Origin: Tretioscincus oriximinensis
Taxonomy: Eukaryota; Chordata; Lepidosauria; Squamata; Gymnophthalmidae
Assembly (NCBI GenBank): GCA_022410635.1
Contig: JAJVDF010000460.1
Span: 372,001-436,000 of the forward strand
Length of the DNA: 64,000 nucleotides
Direction of reading: 5' to 3'
Under the pieces are notes generated by a model. The model made no database searches. It saw only the letters and a program-made list of their open reading frames with translations, and was not told where the DNA came from. How positions within the stretch are numbered: position 1 is the stretch's first letter; each line of letters opens with the position of its first letter. The position numbers were made by a program, and so were the translations under genes. Shown here one piece after another: positions 47,904 through 60,294 of this stretch.

Positions 47904-48676
47904 GTGAAACTTTGCTTGCGTTTTCTTTCTTGCAACGGCAACAATCAGTGTGGTTCCTTATTTCACTTTCCCTCAAGGATTTAATACCAATATCTCCTAC
48001 TCCACTTACATGTAGAAATTGGACTTTCTTTAATTGAGGATATAATTGCTTTGCAATCTGGGAATAGTTGTCAGAACTATTGGCTCTTTTCTGAAGTGAA
48101 ACACTTTGTGATCCTATATATAAAGAGGTTGTATAAATCAAATTCTAAACACTTTTTCTAATATCCACTGTTTGTTTTTAAAAAACTTACAAAACCTTGA
48201 CATTTCAGAATAGAAGAAAGGCTGTATTTGAAGATTTTTTATTATTTACTATTTGTTCAATTTGAAAAGCATAGGCTTGAAATACATGACAACATATATT
48301 TATTTGTCTTCCCCTTTATGCAGCTTTTTACAGTTGAGCCACTGTGATTTATTTGGGAAAGTCCATGACATTTTAAGCTTGCTTTCTGTATAATCATTCT
48401 TTCTTACCTTAACTAATTGGTTCCTATAAGTCAAGTTATACAAAATTGTGTTAGAATACGTGATCTTGGAGATTATTTTAATGCCTTATTGCCAGGTTAT
48501 TGTGTTCTGTGAAAAACAGTTTATTGGTTTACATTTAATATATTTCATTTCTTTATCAAATACCAACAGTAATTAAAAATGCTTCAATATGTCTTTAGAA
48601 AAAATGGAAGTTTTCAAACCGGAAGGTTTTCATGCCAGAATTTTGATGTGAAATATGTTTGTGTTTAACTCTGCAG

Positions 48677-48928
48677 AAAGGTTGTGGATATCATCTTGAT
48701 CTGCTGATGGTTGGCATTATGTTAGGTGTCTGTTCTGTTATGGGCTTGCCTTGGTTTGTGGCTGCGACCGTTCTTTCCATAAGTCACGTCAACAGTTTAA
48801 AAGTAGAATCTGAATGTTCTGCTCCAGGAGAACAGCCAAAGTTTCTGGGAATTCGTGAACAGAGAATCACTGGATTAATGATTTTTGTCCTGATGGGGCT
48901 ATCAGTTTTTATGACATCTGTATTAAAA
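48677..48928 (+). CDS. SLC4A7: SLC4A7 exon 20, helices 9-10
   Basis: Residues 949-1032. Encodes [60 protein letters not shown] and [20 protein letters not shown]. The [13 protein letters not shown] and [13 protein letters not shown] motifs are invariant; the latter is the helix 10 region where human SLC4 disease variants cluster. Acceptor CTCTGCAG, donor AAAGTAAGA, phase 0. Confidence 0.98.
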
Positions 48929-49941
48929 GTAAGAGAGCCTTCTAAACTCTTTGTATTGTGAACTGTATAATAGACAGGGTGACAGCAATGCATGCAGATC
49001 TAAATAACTACCAATTAATAGAACAAAAAGAAATAATGGATAAATTAGTAGCATGTGCACAAATAGTTTTGTACGCGTGTGGAAAGATAGGGCTTGTTGA
49101 TTAGTAAATGATAAAAATATAAATATGCTAGCAATAGAAATAACAAATGGCCACATTAATCATGCATTTAATACAGATAAGGTTAGAATGTGTAAACAAA
49201 AATGGTGGCTAGTAAAAGTATATTTACAAAATAAGCTTAGGAGTGAAAATGAAAAACTGAGCGTTAGATTAATCTTTTCAAAGTAATTTTTATAGCAATT
49301 ATATATATGTATAAGGGACCCAACAGGAAACATCAGAGGCTGAGAATCTTTGATCATGGATTTTAAAGTTTGGTTGCCAGCTTTGAAGAATTTGTGTCAC
49401 ATTTGAAACTAGCAGCCAGGACTGGGATGGCATGGGCATCTGAAATGCAGACAGTCTTTTGTCATCCTGCCATCTTGGGTCACAGCATCCAAAGCATAAC
49501 AAAGTGCAGAAATTCTCACATTTGAAGATTTCCCCTGAAAAATGAAGGCATATTTTCTGATTATTTTTATCTGAGAAATAAGGGAATCCCTTTTGAGGAG
49601 GAGTTTGATACTGTGAATATAAGTAGGTGCCATTAAAGATAAACAGGTAATTTCTACAAACTTAATTTTTGATTCTATAAATTTCTAGTTCAGTGATGAG
49701 GCCTACATTTTGGCAATCCTCTAGTGCATATCATTTACTGTATTTAGAAGAAAAACATCTGGAGTAAAGGATGGGTATATGCTTTGAACATTATATATGC
49801 AATATTATGTGCAAGTTTTAATTTGGATTAAAAAGCCCTATTATTGCCACCAAAAATGTGGCAAACGTTGTTGCCATAAGCCTGGAATTTCTTGAACTGT
49901 AAAAATTTGTCTTTTAATCCTTGTCTCTTTCTTTCTTGCAG
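48929..49941 (+). other. Intron 20
   Basis: 1.0 kb, AT-rich; nothing recognised. Confidence 0.7.
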
Positions 49942-50010
49942 TTTATTCCAATGCCTGTTTTGTATGGGGTTTTTCTTTATATGGGAGCATCTTCTTTAAA
50001 AGGCATCCAG
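49942..50010 (+). CDS. SLC4A7: SLC4A7 exon 21, helix 11
   Basis: Residues 1033-1055. Encodes [20 protein letters not shown] plus GIQ, a fully conserved segment. Acceptor TTCTTGCAG. The donor is GC (CAG|GCAAGT), otherwise a perfect 5' splice consensus. Exon 22 continues with FFDRIKLFGMPAKHQPD. Confidence 0.97.
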
Positions 50011-50016
50011 GCAAGT
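50011..50016 (+). promoter_or_regulatory. Non-canonical GC splice donor after exon 21
   Basis: CAG|GCAAGT is the textbook GC-type donor: the second intron base is C, and the flanking positions match U1 optimally. The frame and the invariant GIQ-(F/L)FDRI join leave no alternative GT. This is the second such intron in this gene. Confidence 0.92.
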
Positions 50017-50716
50017 TTAATTGTATAGCGTCTGTAGAAAATGGGGATGATGGTGATGATGATACACCCGAACCTTTTTTTGAGGTTTGGAAGATTCTTA
50101 GCATTTAAAGCCCCCATTGACAAGAGTGAGTGCGGGATGAAAGAAGAAGGCAGAGCCTTCTCTGCCTCTTTCCCTCACCTCCCCTTTCCCAAGCCTCTTT
50201 TCCTCGCCTTCTCTCCTGATTCCCAAGCCTCTTTCCCTTGTCTCACCTCCACTTTTCCAAGCTTCTTTACCTCCCCTTCCCTCCCGATTCCCAAGCCTCT
50301 TTCCTCTGCTTGCCTTGCCTCCTGATTCCCCAGCCTCGTTGTCAAAGTACTCTAAACGTGATTTGCAAAATAGAGCGGTGACAACGCAAAAAAATCACAT
50401 ACTGCGCAGCAGAAAGTGGTGGTGTATGTTTTGAGCGATGCAGGAGCTCTTCGGAGACCGTTTTTATGGTAAGAAAATGCAAATGGTCAGCTCCCGCTTC
50501 ACATTGGGGCGCGCATTAAGCCCAAGTGCGTCTGCAGCCCTATAGCTGATTTTATCTTTGATAGTACGTGCTGTTCACATCCTGGTTTTGTGCTTTTCTT
50601 ATTTGACTGTCTACTATGTAAACAGAATGCTGAGTTTGATATATTTGATCTGATCCAGTCAGGCTCTTATTTTCTCTTCAATTAATGCTGCGTTATTATT
50701 TTTTCTTTCCTATTAG
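50011..50716 (+). other. Intron 21 (GC-AG) with GC-rich insert
   Basis: 706 bp. A CT-rich part (50.14-50.34 kb) repeats CC(T/G)ATTCCCAAGCCTCTTTC-like units several times, followed by more GC-rich sequence with CpGs (50.35-50.54 kb: GCGCAGCAG, GGGGCGCGCATT). Composition differs strongly from neighbouring introns, suggesting inserted repeat sequence. Confidence 0.65.
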
Positions 50717-50890
50717 TTTTTTGACCGTATAAAATTATTTGGAATGCCTGCCAAACATCAGCCAGATTTGATTTATCTACGTTATGTACCACTCTGGAAG
50801 GTCCATGTATTTACAGTAGTTCAACTGACCTGCCTTGTGCTCCTATGGGTAATCAAAGCATCTGCTGCTGCCGTTGTCTTCCCTATGATG
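50717..50890 (+). CDS. SLC4A7: SLC4A7 exon 22, helices 12-13
   Basis: Residues 1056-1113. Encodes FFDRIKLFGMPAKHQPDLIY, LRYVPLWKVHVFTVVQLTCL and VLLWVIKASAAAVVFPMM. The LRYVPLWKVH motif fits SLC4A7 (SLC4A10 has a different residue pair here). Acceptor TATTAG, donor ATGGTAAAT, phase 0. Confidence 0.98.
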
Positions 50891-50996
50891 GTAAATAATT
50901 CTAATAATATATTCTGTATTAAATTTGAAATATCTTAGGGGTTTTTTTCGTTTGCACATGGCTGACCCTGTTGTTGGTTTTTTTAATGTTTTTAAG

Positions 50997-51128
50997 GTTT
51001 TAGCTCTAGTGTTTATTCGCAAACTTTTGGATTTGTGTTTTACCAAACGAGAACTCAGTTGGCTTGATGATCTTATGCCGGAAAGCAAGAAGAAGAAAGA
51101 AGATGACAAGAAGAAAAAAGCAAAGGAA
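50997..51128 (+). CDS. SLC4A7: SLC4A7 exon 23, last helix and basic tail
   Basis: Residues 1114-1157. Encodes VLALVFIRKLLDLCFTKREL, SWLDDLMPESKKKKEDDKKK and KAKE. It completes the membrane domain and enters the cytosolic tail. LDDLMPESKKKK carries the acidic LDDL motif, which in other SLC4 proteins has been linked to carbonic anhydrase binding (debated). Acceptor TTTTTAAG, donor GAAGTATGT, phase 0. Confidence 0.97.
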
Positions 51129-52133
51129 GTATGTGTATTTTTATGTATTTCACATTTATTTTTATGTTGTGATGTTTCTTGGTTAAATGTGGGGTGAAGG
51201 TATTGAGGACTTTGCCAAATAGTCCCAGAATTAAATAATTAGTATCAAATGCGAAAAATAAGCTGACAACGTAATACAATAACACATTATCTAAAAATAC
51301 ATTTGTTTCTATTCACCTTATTTTTGTGCTGACACATTTATATTTCTTATTTCTTAGTTATAAATACACTCCTCAAAAGAATTAAGGGAACACTTTAACA
51401 TAATGTTAAAGTGTTCCCTTGATTGTTTTGAGCAGTATATGTGTAAAATAAAGAAAAGGAGAGAAAGTGGGATTTGTACGTTAAGTATCTTTTAATAATT
51501 TATATATCTTTTTGATATTGTTACCTGACCTATTAGTGAAGGACAGGACAGCTGTGTATATCAAAAAGGCGAAAGCACCAAAAACCTTTTTTGTTTTCAT
51601 AATAAACTCGCTTGATCAACTTACCAAAGCAATGACCACTGCCATCACTTTTCCTATATTCATGTACCATCTGTACTATTTACTACTTAATATATAAATT
51701 TACCTCTATTTTTTTAAAAATAGATTTTTTCATGGTCAAACTTAAGGTGTAACTTTACAAGCATGCTTTTTCTCACAGTAAGATTTCAGTGGGCCTGTTT
51801 TAATATTCATGCTTCACATATTTGTGGATTACAGAATTTATTAAGAGGATGGACATCGGCTGTAAGCAACATTACATAAAAGAGTCCTCCTACAAACTTT
51901 GGTAACTCCTTCAAGGGTAATATATAAAGCACGACAGAAACTCAAAAGTGCCTTTGTCTTGGGACTGCTTTCTTAAAACTGCTTTCTCATTTGTTTACAT
52001 AATGAAGTTAATACAGCACTATGCAAAACACAGTTATGTACTGCACAGATTCTGAAATAAGTTTTATATAAGGGTTTTATTTATTTATAGTCTAAAATAA
52101 TTAAGTATGTATTGGATAATGTGTAAATTTCAG
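51129..52133 (+). other. Intron 23
   Basis: 1.0 kb, AT-rich, with a palindromic MITE at 51.37 kb. Confidence 0.75.
51365..51439. mobile_element. Palindromic TA-flanked MITE, copy 3
   Basis: TACACTCCTCAAAAGAATTA, AGGGAACACTTTAACAT is followed at once by ATGTTAAAGTGTTCCCTTGA, TTGTTTTGAGCAGTATA: a nearly perfect hairpin with almost no loop. Same family as 15.5 and 28.1 kb. Confidence 0.92.
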
Positions 52134-52228
52134 GAAGCAGAACGAATGTTTCAAACAGTGGAAAGTGAAACTCTTCCATATGAAAGAGGCGAAGTATTAG
52201 AGATTCCTGTGAAAGCTCTAAAATACAG
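52134..52228 (+). CDS. SLC4A7: SLC4A7 exon 24, C-terminal tail
   Basis: Residues 1158-1189. Encodes EAERMFQTVESETLPYERGE, VLEIPVKALKY. EAERM at the start and IPVKALKYS at the end are conserved in NBCn1; the middle is variable. Acceptor AATTTCAG, donor CAGGTATGA, phase 2. Confidence 0.94.
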
Positions 52229-53516
52229 GTATGAAATATCTTATTTTTATTGCTTTCAATTTTCTTAATTTATATATGAGGTAGCATTTACACTCAACTT
52301 TTTTGAATGAATGCTGGCATATAAATTTGGAAGCTTAACTTTCTGAGAGTCAAATTTCTATTGTCAAAGTTGAAAATGCAAACTTTGTGTCTATAATATA
52401 GCTATGAATACTTATTTTAAATTACATTGTATTCATATGACGCTTTTAAACAGATCAGATGCCTCATTTTCTACAAGCTGTTCTCATAGTGAAGAATCTG
52501 TTTTGGTCAGTTCTCTCTTGTGTGCTGTTTGTGTCTTGTTCTGCTAGCATGATGTTAGCACTGACAGCCTTAAATAATCAATTATTAAGAAGCCTGAGCA
52601 GTCTTTTAAATTCATTTAACTCAATTTTAAAAAATCCATTTTAAGAATGTTAAATTTACCCTCTAACACATCTCCAATGGAAATGAAGTTTTATTTTAAG
52701 TTACAAAAAGTAGAAAGCAATTGTCCTTCCTTCATCTTTAAGGGGTGCTAAATGTACAAGCACAATTTTTTATTATTGATTCAGTTTGGAATATAAAAGC
52801 CGCTAAGCAAGCAGTCTTCGTCTGATTTTATCAATTACAATTTATCTTGTATTAATAGATTCTGTTAACAGAAAAGTCAAGAAAAGAATTGCAACCTAAG
52901 AACTTATTTAAAAAAAAACTTTCAGAAAACCTATCTAGCTAATCTTATTGCAAGCCTAAAAAAATATTATTTTCTCAACGCAGTTCATAGCTTAGCTGAT
53001 GTATGTCAAATATATACAATATTTTAAAAGGGTTCCATAAGTACTGTAGTTAGTTTTCATATGAGTAGGTTTAAATTAAACAGATATATAAGGATGTTTC
53101 TGAATCTTTCAGTATGTTAAAGGGGTTTTGCAAGGTACAAACTAATTGCAAAGCACAAACTAAATTAATCTGGTTTACTTTTAAGAGGAGGAGAAATGAG
53201 GAAGAATTAGCATTTCATTGATACCAACACGTTCCAGAGGGAAGTGTTGAAATATTAAAGTATTTAAGATCTGTAGGAATTAATATGTTCTCTGAGAAAA
53301 GACTGAATGAGAATTTATATTGGATTCTTCCATTAATTCAAATATCCTTTTATCAGCAAATATTATAACTTGTATGATGTGTGATGTATATTTTTCATAT
53401 GACAGAAAACCACTGGCTGTGTTAAATTGATAGTCTAAGTTCATTTGATGTCAAAAGCATGTAGATAATGTTGTTCTAAGGCACGAAATACTAATCTCTG
53501 TGTGTTTGTTGTTTAG
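52229..53516 (+). other. Intron 24
   Basis: 1.3 kb, AT-rich; nothing recognised. Confidence 0.7.
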
Positions 53517-53624
53517 TGTTGATCCTTCTGTTGTAAACATATCAGATGAAATGGCAAAAACTGCACAGTGGAAGGCTCTTTCCATGAACACAGAGAATGT
53601 CAAAGTAACAAGATCTAACATGAG
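53517..53624 (+). CDS. SLC4A7: SLC4A7 exon 25, optional 36-residue C-terminal cassette
   Basis: Residues 1189-1225 (exactly 36 codons, phase 2 in and out). Encodes VDPSVVNISDEMAKTAQWKA, LSMNTENVKVTRSNM. This is the length and type of the optional cassette III of NBCn1, and resembles the matching stretch in SLC4A10. Skipping keeps the frame and the Ser at the junction. Acceptor TTGTTTAG, donor GAGGTAGCT. Confidence 0.95.
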
Positions 53625-55162
53625 GTAGCTTGTAATTGCTATCATCAAAATGTCTTCAGTTTTGAATGTTTAGAAATAATTTGGCTTGAGTGTAATCACA
53701 CGCTTAGGCCATGAATAAAGCTGATACAGAAACAATTGAGCTTATGGTAGTTGATGCAAAAGAAGAACTAGCAGCTGATTAAAAACATAAGAAGGCTTGG
53801 TAGAAGACAGGTATTTCAGTGTTTTCTTAAATGACATAAATATGTATGCTAATGGTTTTGAAACTGAAGTTTGTTTTGTTTATGTTCAGGGCAAGAAATT
53901 CAGTTTAAAGGGGGAAAAAGAACCACAATGAGCTAATGGAAGGTCCTTACTTTGAATGCAGCACCTCTTTTGCAGTAGTGATAGAAGGAAGGAACACAAT
54001 TGTTGATGAGTATCCTCCTGGTTCCTGACAGCTTGTTTCTGTGTCTAGGCAAAATTGATGTGGTCATCAGATATATAAAGGGAAGATAAATGGTCAAACA
54101 TTTAATTCTGTCCTATTAGTTGCCAGATACCTTCCATCAACATGTGGAAAGCCTTTGATATTTAAAATACTTAACAGTATTTTGGCTTTGGACTCACTTC
54201 TTTTTATCTTCCATTGTCTCAGCTTTCTTTGTTTTTGCAAACTCTGGAAGAAAAACACCAGAAATATTTGGCCATCTGTTACAGATTACTGTAATGTACA
54301 GTATGATTATATATATTTTCCCAAATGACTGCTTACTGTAACATTGACTTGAATAAATTTATCATTAACTATAATCTATGATTTGTTAGTAATCTGTAGA
54401 TTACAGGTCCTGCAGGTAAGATGGACTTGCTTTGTGAAGGAAGCTTAAGCAAAAATGAAGCTAGCACTAAATACTTGAAAACAGAGCACCAGAAGTTGTA
54501 TTTGTTAGTGCTCCAAGTAGACTCTGTGGTTTTATCAAAACCATTGTGAATCTGAACCGGAAATAGTTTAGATTCTCAAACGATTTTGCACTCTTCAGAA
54601 CTGCTTGTTGCATCTTTGTCTTTCAGAGCCCCAGTATTACTTTTACCTGGGCTTCTATTACTTTAAGAACCCGTCTGATCTGCAGGACTTGGGAATATGG
54701 CCAAATATTCTGCAGAATCATGAATTAATAATCTTAACAGCAAGCATGGTTAATAGGCAGCTTCTGGTTTGAAAATAACCATAATGTTGTTTATTATGTT
54801 GCAGCTAAATCCTTTTAAATGCAGCTGAATGCTTTTAAATGGCATTGAATATGTGGGACTTATTTCCAGATAAGCAAGAGATGAAACGGCAGGGATAAAT
54901 TTGGAATAGTTAGGACATAGGGGAGGGGGGAATGTGGAAAAACAATAGAACCAATAAACTCTTTAAAAAAAAACCCACACACATTTTTGCATTCAGTTTT
55001 CCATTCTTATGTTTTCTGGTGTGCTCAGTACTCCTAGAAATGTGTTGTTATATGTGTGTGCATATGTGTGCATGAACAATACTGAGTAACAAGTGGTATC
55101 TGTGAAATAAAGTATGTATTTCATACATGTTGTCTCTCTTACTTTATGGATTGTTTTAACAG
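53625..55162 (+). other. Intron 25
   Basis: 1.5 kb, AT-rich; an AATAAA at about 54351 could serve a truncated transcript but has no other support. Confidence 0.6.
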
Positions 55163-55244
55163 TTCTGAAAAAGAAGACTGTGTGAAAATAGAAATGGAAA
55201 ATACACCTGAAACGAAGTTCGTAGATGCTGAAACCTCATTATAG
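55163..55244 (+). CDS. SLC4A7: SLC4A7 exon 26, C-terminus with PDZ ligand
   Basis: Residues 1225-1251 and stop. Encodes SEKEDCVKIEMENTPETKFV, DAETSL, then TAG. The final ETSL is a class I PDZ-binding motif, as in mammalian NBCn1, where it tethers the carrier to scaffold proteins. Acceptor TTTTAACAG. The upstream part is less conserved than DAETSL. Confidence 0.96.
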
Positions 55245-56956
55245 ATATGAAGAAGGGTACACATTTTATAGGATACATTGTCAAATAGGTGACTTTTCAA
55301 TCTTCTTTCAAGTACTGAAATTTCAGAGCTTTGGATACTGTATTCAAAAAACAGGACTTTCAGACAAGATAGAAGTATTAATCACTCTGAAAATATTTAT
55401 TTTTAGTGTAATTATTGTTTTATTTTTTTAATAGGAAAATTAAAATGACTTTTTAGTTGTGCAATTGTCAGCTCATCTTTAATTGTACAATACTGGTATG
55501 CTTTTTATAGACATTTCTGGTATATTCATGTAATATAAGGCAGTTCAAACTGTTTTCAGGCAATTGCTGTTTGGGTATTTGCAAAATACGTCACATATCA
55601 TAGCTGCTAAAACAGATCTTCATACCAATTCATGAGAAACTGAATTGCATCAATTTCTTCATATTGCTTTTTTTTGGGGTGGGTGGGAGGAACATCTTGG
55701 TTGGAATAGCTTGTCAGCAGTTAGTATAAGTTTAAACATAGTTCTGTGTCTGTTTCAAAATCCTTTAACCTTAAGCTACACAGCAGCCAAGTTTTAGTTT
55801 TATTTCACATTTCTGTTTTTAGGGAAAAAAGCAACTCTTTTGTCTGATTCCTTTTAAAACATGTTTGTGTTGACAAATTCCATTGTGTCCATATTGTCAG
55901 GATGTGAGCTGGGGATGAGAATAAGAGAGGCTACTTTAAATATTTTGTTTAAAATGTATGTTTTTCTTTTTCCAAAGTGATTAGGCCCAATACATTTTGC
56001 GGATAAACTAAAACAAATAGGTTCGCTTTGGTCCCCTAATTTAATTTAAAAACCCTTTTAAAATAATTCAGGGTGTGACCTTAGGATTTGTCTACTTGTT
56101 GGACAGGGATTCGTGATAACTCTTGCTTTCAAATTGGGACATAGTACAAGGATCCTTTTATTGTTAACTACATTTTTGTAAATACTACGAAACAGGAAAT
56201 AATTCAGCATCTTTAAAATAATTTGTCTGGAAGCCTATAACATAACTCTGAGCATAATTGGATCTCTCCCCTACTTCAAAGTGCTTTTATAGTACTTTCA
56301 CTTAGTTGTAAAAATATTTTCATAAGCAAGGGGCAGAGAAGGTATCTCTCAGATTTTTTCCAATGGTGAGCCCCATTTTATGAAACCTCAAAGAAAATAG
56401 GAAACACAAAGTATAGAAATAAAATTGGTTTTCTTTGGTTTTGCTTCATGATACTAACCCAGTGAATATGTAAACGCTATGCCACAGCCAATTATTTAAC
56501 AGAAGAGGAGAAAGACACATCCACTGAAGGAAATGAGAACTCTTCCTTGTACAGGTGCTCAGTTTGGCAGTCAGAACCCACAATATAGAGAGGGCAGATA
56601 GATTATTTATATTAGTACTGAAGTACTAAGTTTCTGTAACCTATTGTCTTTGCAAATGCAAAAATGTAACATTATATGAATATTCCTTAAAATTATTTCA
56701 TTATCTTGCATGTGAGGAACACAAAGATGAGTAAATCAATGTTTGAAGAGCACTTGTTAAAAGTTATCCCCCCAAAAGTTACCATAATCATATTTCTGCA
56801 AAACAAAAGTAATCCAATAGTACAAAAATGCCAACTCTTTATAACATAGTTTTTTCCTGCCTCACTTTACATTATTTTGTTATGTTGCATTATCTGCACA
56901 TGATTTAAAGTACCATTTTTGCATTAACATGTTGTGATAATCAGAACGATAGAAAG

Positions 56957-57115
56957 TCCAGCAAGGGGGCTTGTAGCACTTGGAGACTAACAGGAGAAGG
57001 GTAGGTGGCACGAGCTTTCATACACATCTACTTCTTCAGATGCCTTCTTCAGTGTCTACGAAAGCTCATGCCACCTCCTGTTAGTCTCCAAGTGCTACAA
57101 AGCTTCCTTGCTGGA
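56957..57115. mobile_element. Foldback element, copy 5, within the 3' UTR
   Basis: TCCAGCAAGGGGGCTTGTAG, CACTTGGAGACTAACAGGAG at the left is mirrored by CTCCTGTTAGTCTCCAAGTG, CTACAAAGCTTCCTTGCTGGA at the right; GTGGCACGAGCTTTC pairs with GAAAGCTCATGCCAC. With CTTCTTCAGATGCCTTCTTC at the centre, it would form a long hairpin in the mRNA. Confidence 0.93.
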
Positions 57116-57481
57116 TGTACTCCTAAGACTAAAATGACTATTTCTCTGAAGAGAACAATAGAAACTCTACCTTTTTTATCTTGTCTACTAACCACAGATT
57201 ACCTTAGTACCAAAATACTTCAAAATTTTAATTCACTGCATGAAGATTAAATTGATTCACATTCCTGTTTTTAAAGTAGCTAGATTGTCATATTCATGAT
57301 CATTTTTAAATTTGGGGATAATGTATTCTTAATGTGAATTTTTTATATAGGACTCTTAAAAGTGTATTATTTGATTGTTGCAAATTAAATAATTTAGACA
57401 AATTGCCATGCTAAAACATGATCAAGTAATTTTAACTTTGAGATTTTCTTCTTAGTAATTTATGAGTATTATATCATAGTT

Positions 57482-57514
57482 CACTCTCTTTCACACACAC
57501 ACTCACACACACTA
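57482..57514. repeat. CA-rich microsatellite
   Basis: A short run of ACACAC and CTCACACACAC in the 3' UTR. Confidence 0.8.
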
Positions 57515-58576
57515 CTTGTTTGGATAATTCTTGATTCCTTGGGTGCAGTGCTCATAGTAAATTGTTCTACTGTTGGAAGGAAAACAAACCAATATATGGT
57601 ATTTATCTCTCCAGAGAAATATGTCCTTAAAAACAAACAATGAAAGTGATGAGTGTAAAAGGGTCTAACATTAGAGAGGCTAAGTGCTTCAGATGTACAG
57701 GGACATACAGCTTAATAGTGGATATTCAATCAGTACTGACACTTCCCAACTGCGTGTAGTTTTCCCACCAGTTCCTTTTTCTAGTAGATTTCAATTCCTG
57801 CTAGAAAACAAGCTCAGACTGAAATTAAATCACTTGAAAAAAGCCACTCACAAAAGTTAGCTTAGCCATTACCATTGCTTGAAAACTTTAATTCAGAAAT
57901 CATAAAATTTAATTTTATGTTTCAGTCTTGTAGAAAGAAGTTGAATATTTCTAACACATTTATGCTTTCTTTGCTGTTCATGTCTAATCCTGAAATAGTG
58001 AGGGTACATTTAGTGGAACACTTTTCCATACTAGCTGTCCCAAGAAGGGATATGCAAAACTGCTCAGAATGTGTTTTTACATTGGCGAGAATCATGAATT
58101 CACTACACTTTCTGGTGTTAAGCTCCTTTGGTAATCAAGGGAAGATCAAAGTGTCTGTTGGTGTTGTGATAGACACAGCACTCTAGTCACTATTTTACCA
58201 GTTCCCTCTTGACATTTGAGCTTCTGACTCACCCTGATTTTATCCCAAGATGGTGGTACATCCAGGCTTCTTGGTAGTGTCAGAGCACAGTTCAGTTCAG
58301 CTTCAAGCTTTGGCATGGCAATTGAATGTCTCACTTTTGCTCATCCAGGCCTCAGGCTGTTTTTAGTCACCTTGCCCAGACTGAGATGTCAAAAAATGAA
58401 AGTATCCCATAGTAAAGCACCATGCCAAAAATATCATTTTTAAAGGTTTTTGAACTATTCCTAAAAGCAGGATTGATCCAGAAGGTAATAACTGACAGTC
58501 TATGACAATAAAGTCAGAACTTTTGATTACATCTGAAAATACTAATTCCTGACAAAAATGCTGTATTCAAATTTCA

Positions 58577-58582
58577 AATAAA
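58577..58582 (+). promoter_or_regulatory. Internal AATAAA, possible proximal poly(A) signal
   Basis: AATAAA in the 3' UTR, about 3.3 kb after the stop, followed by mixed sequence without a clear GU-rich element. A weak candidate for alternative polyadenylation. Confidence 0.3.
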
Positions 58583-60288
58583 AGGTTTACGTATTGCAGC
58601 AAAACACACATTAAATTGACATCCCGCAAAACTGAGTTATTGATGCCACTGAAGCATTGTGTTGCACATCTTTGTTATTAAGTGCTAGGAACCATATTAC
58701 TAAAATTCATTCCTGGAACTTGCATATTTTGTGCCTTAGTCCTCTTCAAGAACTATGCACTTTTAATTCATTATTTAAAAATCATGACCATCCATTCCTA
58801 ACTCTCCTTTTAAAATATGTACATTCAGTGTCTTCAATAATTATGTTCATGAATTACTTGTAACCATGAAGAAGCAATCGTGTTCACAAAGCTGTTCATA
58901 CTTACTTTACATAATTACACATTTCAGTATTCAGAACTGTATGTAGTACTTTGCAAAAACCCAAACAGATTAACTTGAATTTTGACACTTTGGTGTCAAA
59001 GCTTAGAATTCCATAATGCTGCATAGTTCATATCAGTGCCAAAGGGCTAATAATTTAATGCTGTAATTTTGGAAACTGAAAACGAAATGTAAAAATGACT
59101 TGGAATGATTAAATACCTTATACATTTGTTTATAAAAAATACTATTTAGTGCCAGAAAAAATACAACTTGCGACGTAGTTTACATTGCTTAAATGTTTGT
59201 TATTAATATGTTTGCTCACATTTAGAACCTTTGGTATTGGATAAACCCCAATAATATGCTACAACTTTCCCTGATGAGTTCTGTTCAATTGTCTACTTAT
59301 TTTTACCTTGTATTAGCAGGGTTTTTGTTTTGCTGAAGAAAAGTATTAAAATAAAAGCAGTGAAGGGACAGTGCTTTTACTGTACTTAGGTATAAATGTT
59401 GCCTTAATTTACTGTGTACGTTGTTCCACCTTTCAGTGAACATTAAAGCCAGTATATTTCCATTACACTAATGGCATAAAGGGTTTAGTACTTTTTTAAA
59501 CTGCTTTTGTTAATTCCCAGAATTGCTTATTCAGATCTTTTAAATTTTAAAAAAGTTTATTCAGAACTTTAAGTTATCTGCATTTTTAAGTGTTAAGATT
59601 ATAAGCAATATTATGCTTTTTGTTAATGTAGGAGGTTGTAGAAGTCTGCCCTAAATCAGTATAAACTGCTAATTATTCTTCTTTTACAGTGGCCAATACT
59701 GCAAATTATTTAAATCAAATTATTTCAGATTAGAAAATAAAAACAAAAATGTGCAAAATAGTGCACAAAGTATGTCACTTCCTTAGCACTGAACAGAACA
59801 TTTCATTTTAAATATGTTTATCCCTATGTACAGTAGTCTTGTAAAATGTGTTCTTTATAAGGTTAAATTGAACATTCACAGATGGGTGTAATGCATTATA
59901 CCAAATGCACTAGTCTGTATTGTCCAAAAGGCAGTGTATTATATATAAATATATAAATATATAAAATATGTTTTGTAAATGAAGTGTTGAAGTTGCCAGT
60001 TCAAAGTTTGTAGATAATTAGCACAACATATTGAATGTATTTTATTTTAATTTTCTTAAGTTTGGTCAGTAATTTAAAGGTTTCAAAATGCTTGATTATA
60101 GGTGCCATCAATTACCTAATATAGTACAGATGTTGTGAACTGTTATTTTAGTGAATGTAAAGACACCTAGTTGTGTGTCAGTATATAATTGTATTCTGAT
60201 TACAAAATGTTGTCTTGTGATTTTACTGTTTGACTTTTTTATCTTTTAGAAAAATTGTTAATTATAGGAAGAGGTAGAATTGGCGTGA

Positions 60289-60294
60289 AAATAA
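60289..60294 (+). promoter_or_regulatory. AATAAA, likely distal poly(A) signal
   Basis: AATAAA followed within 10-40 bases by a T- and TGT-rich stretch (TTTTCAT, GTGTCGCTGTTTGGCTGTC), the usual arrangement of a cleavage site. The distance from the stop (about 5 kb) agrees with the length of NBCn1 mRNAs. Confidence 0.55.

Noticed and set aside
54351..54356. AATAAA in intron 25 as the gene's poly(A) site
   Set aside because: It lies before the last coding exon, which carries the conserved PDZ ligand.
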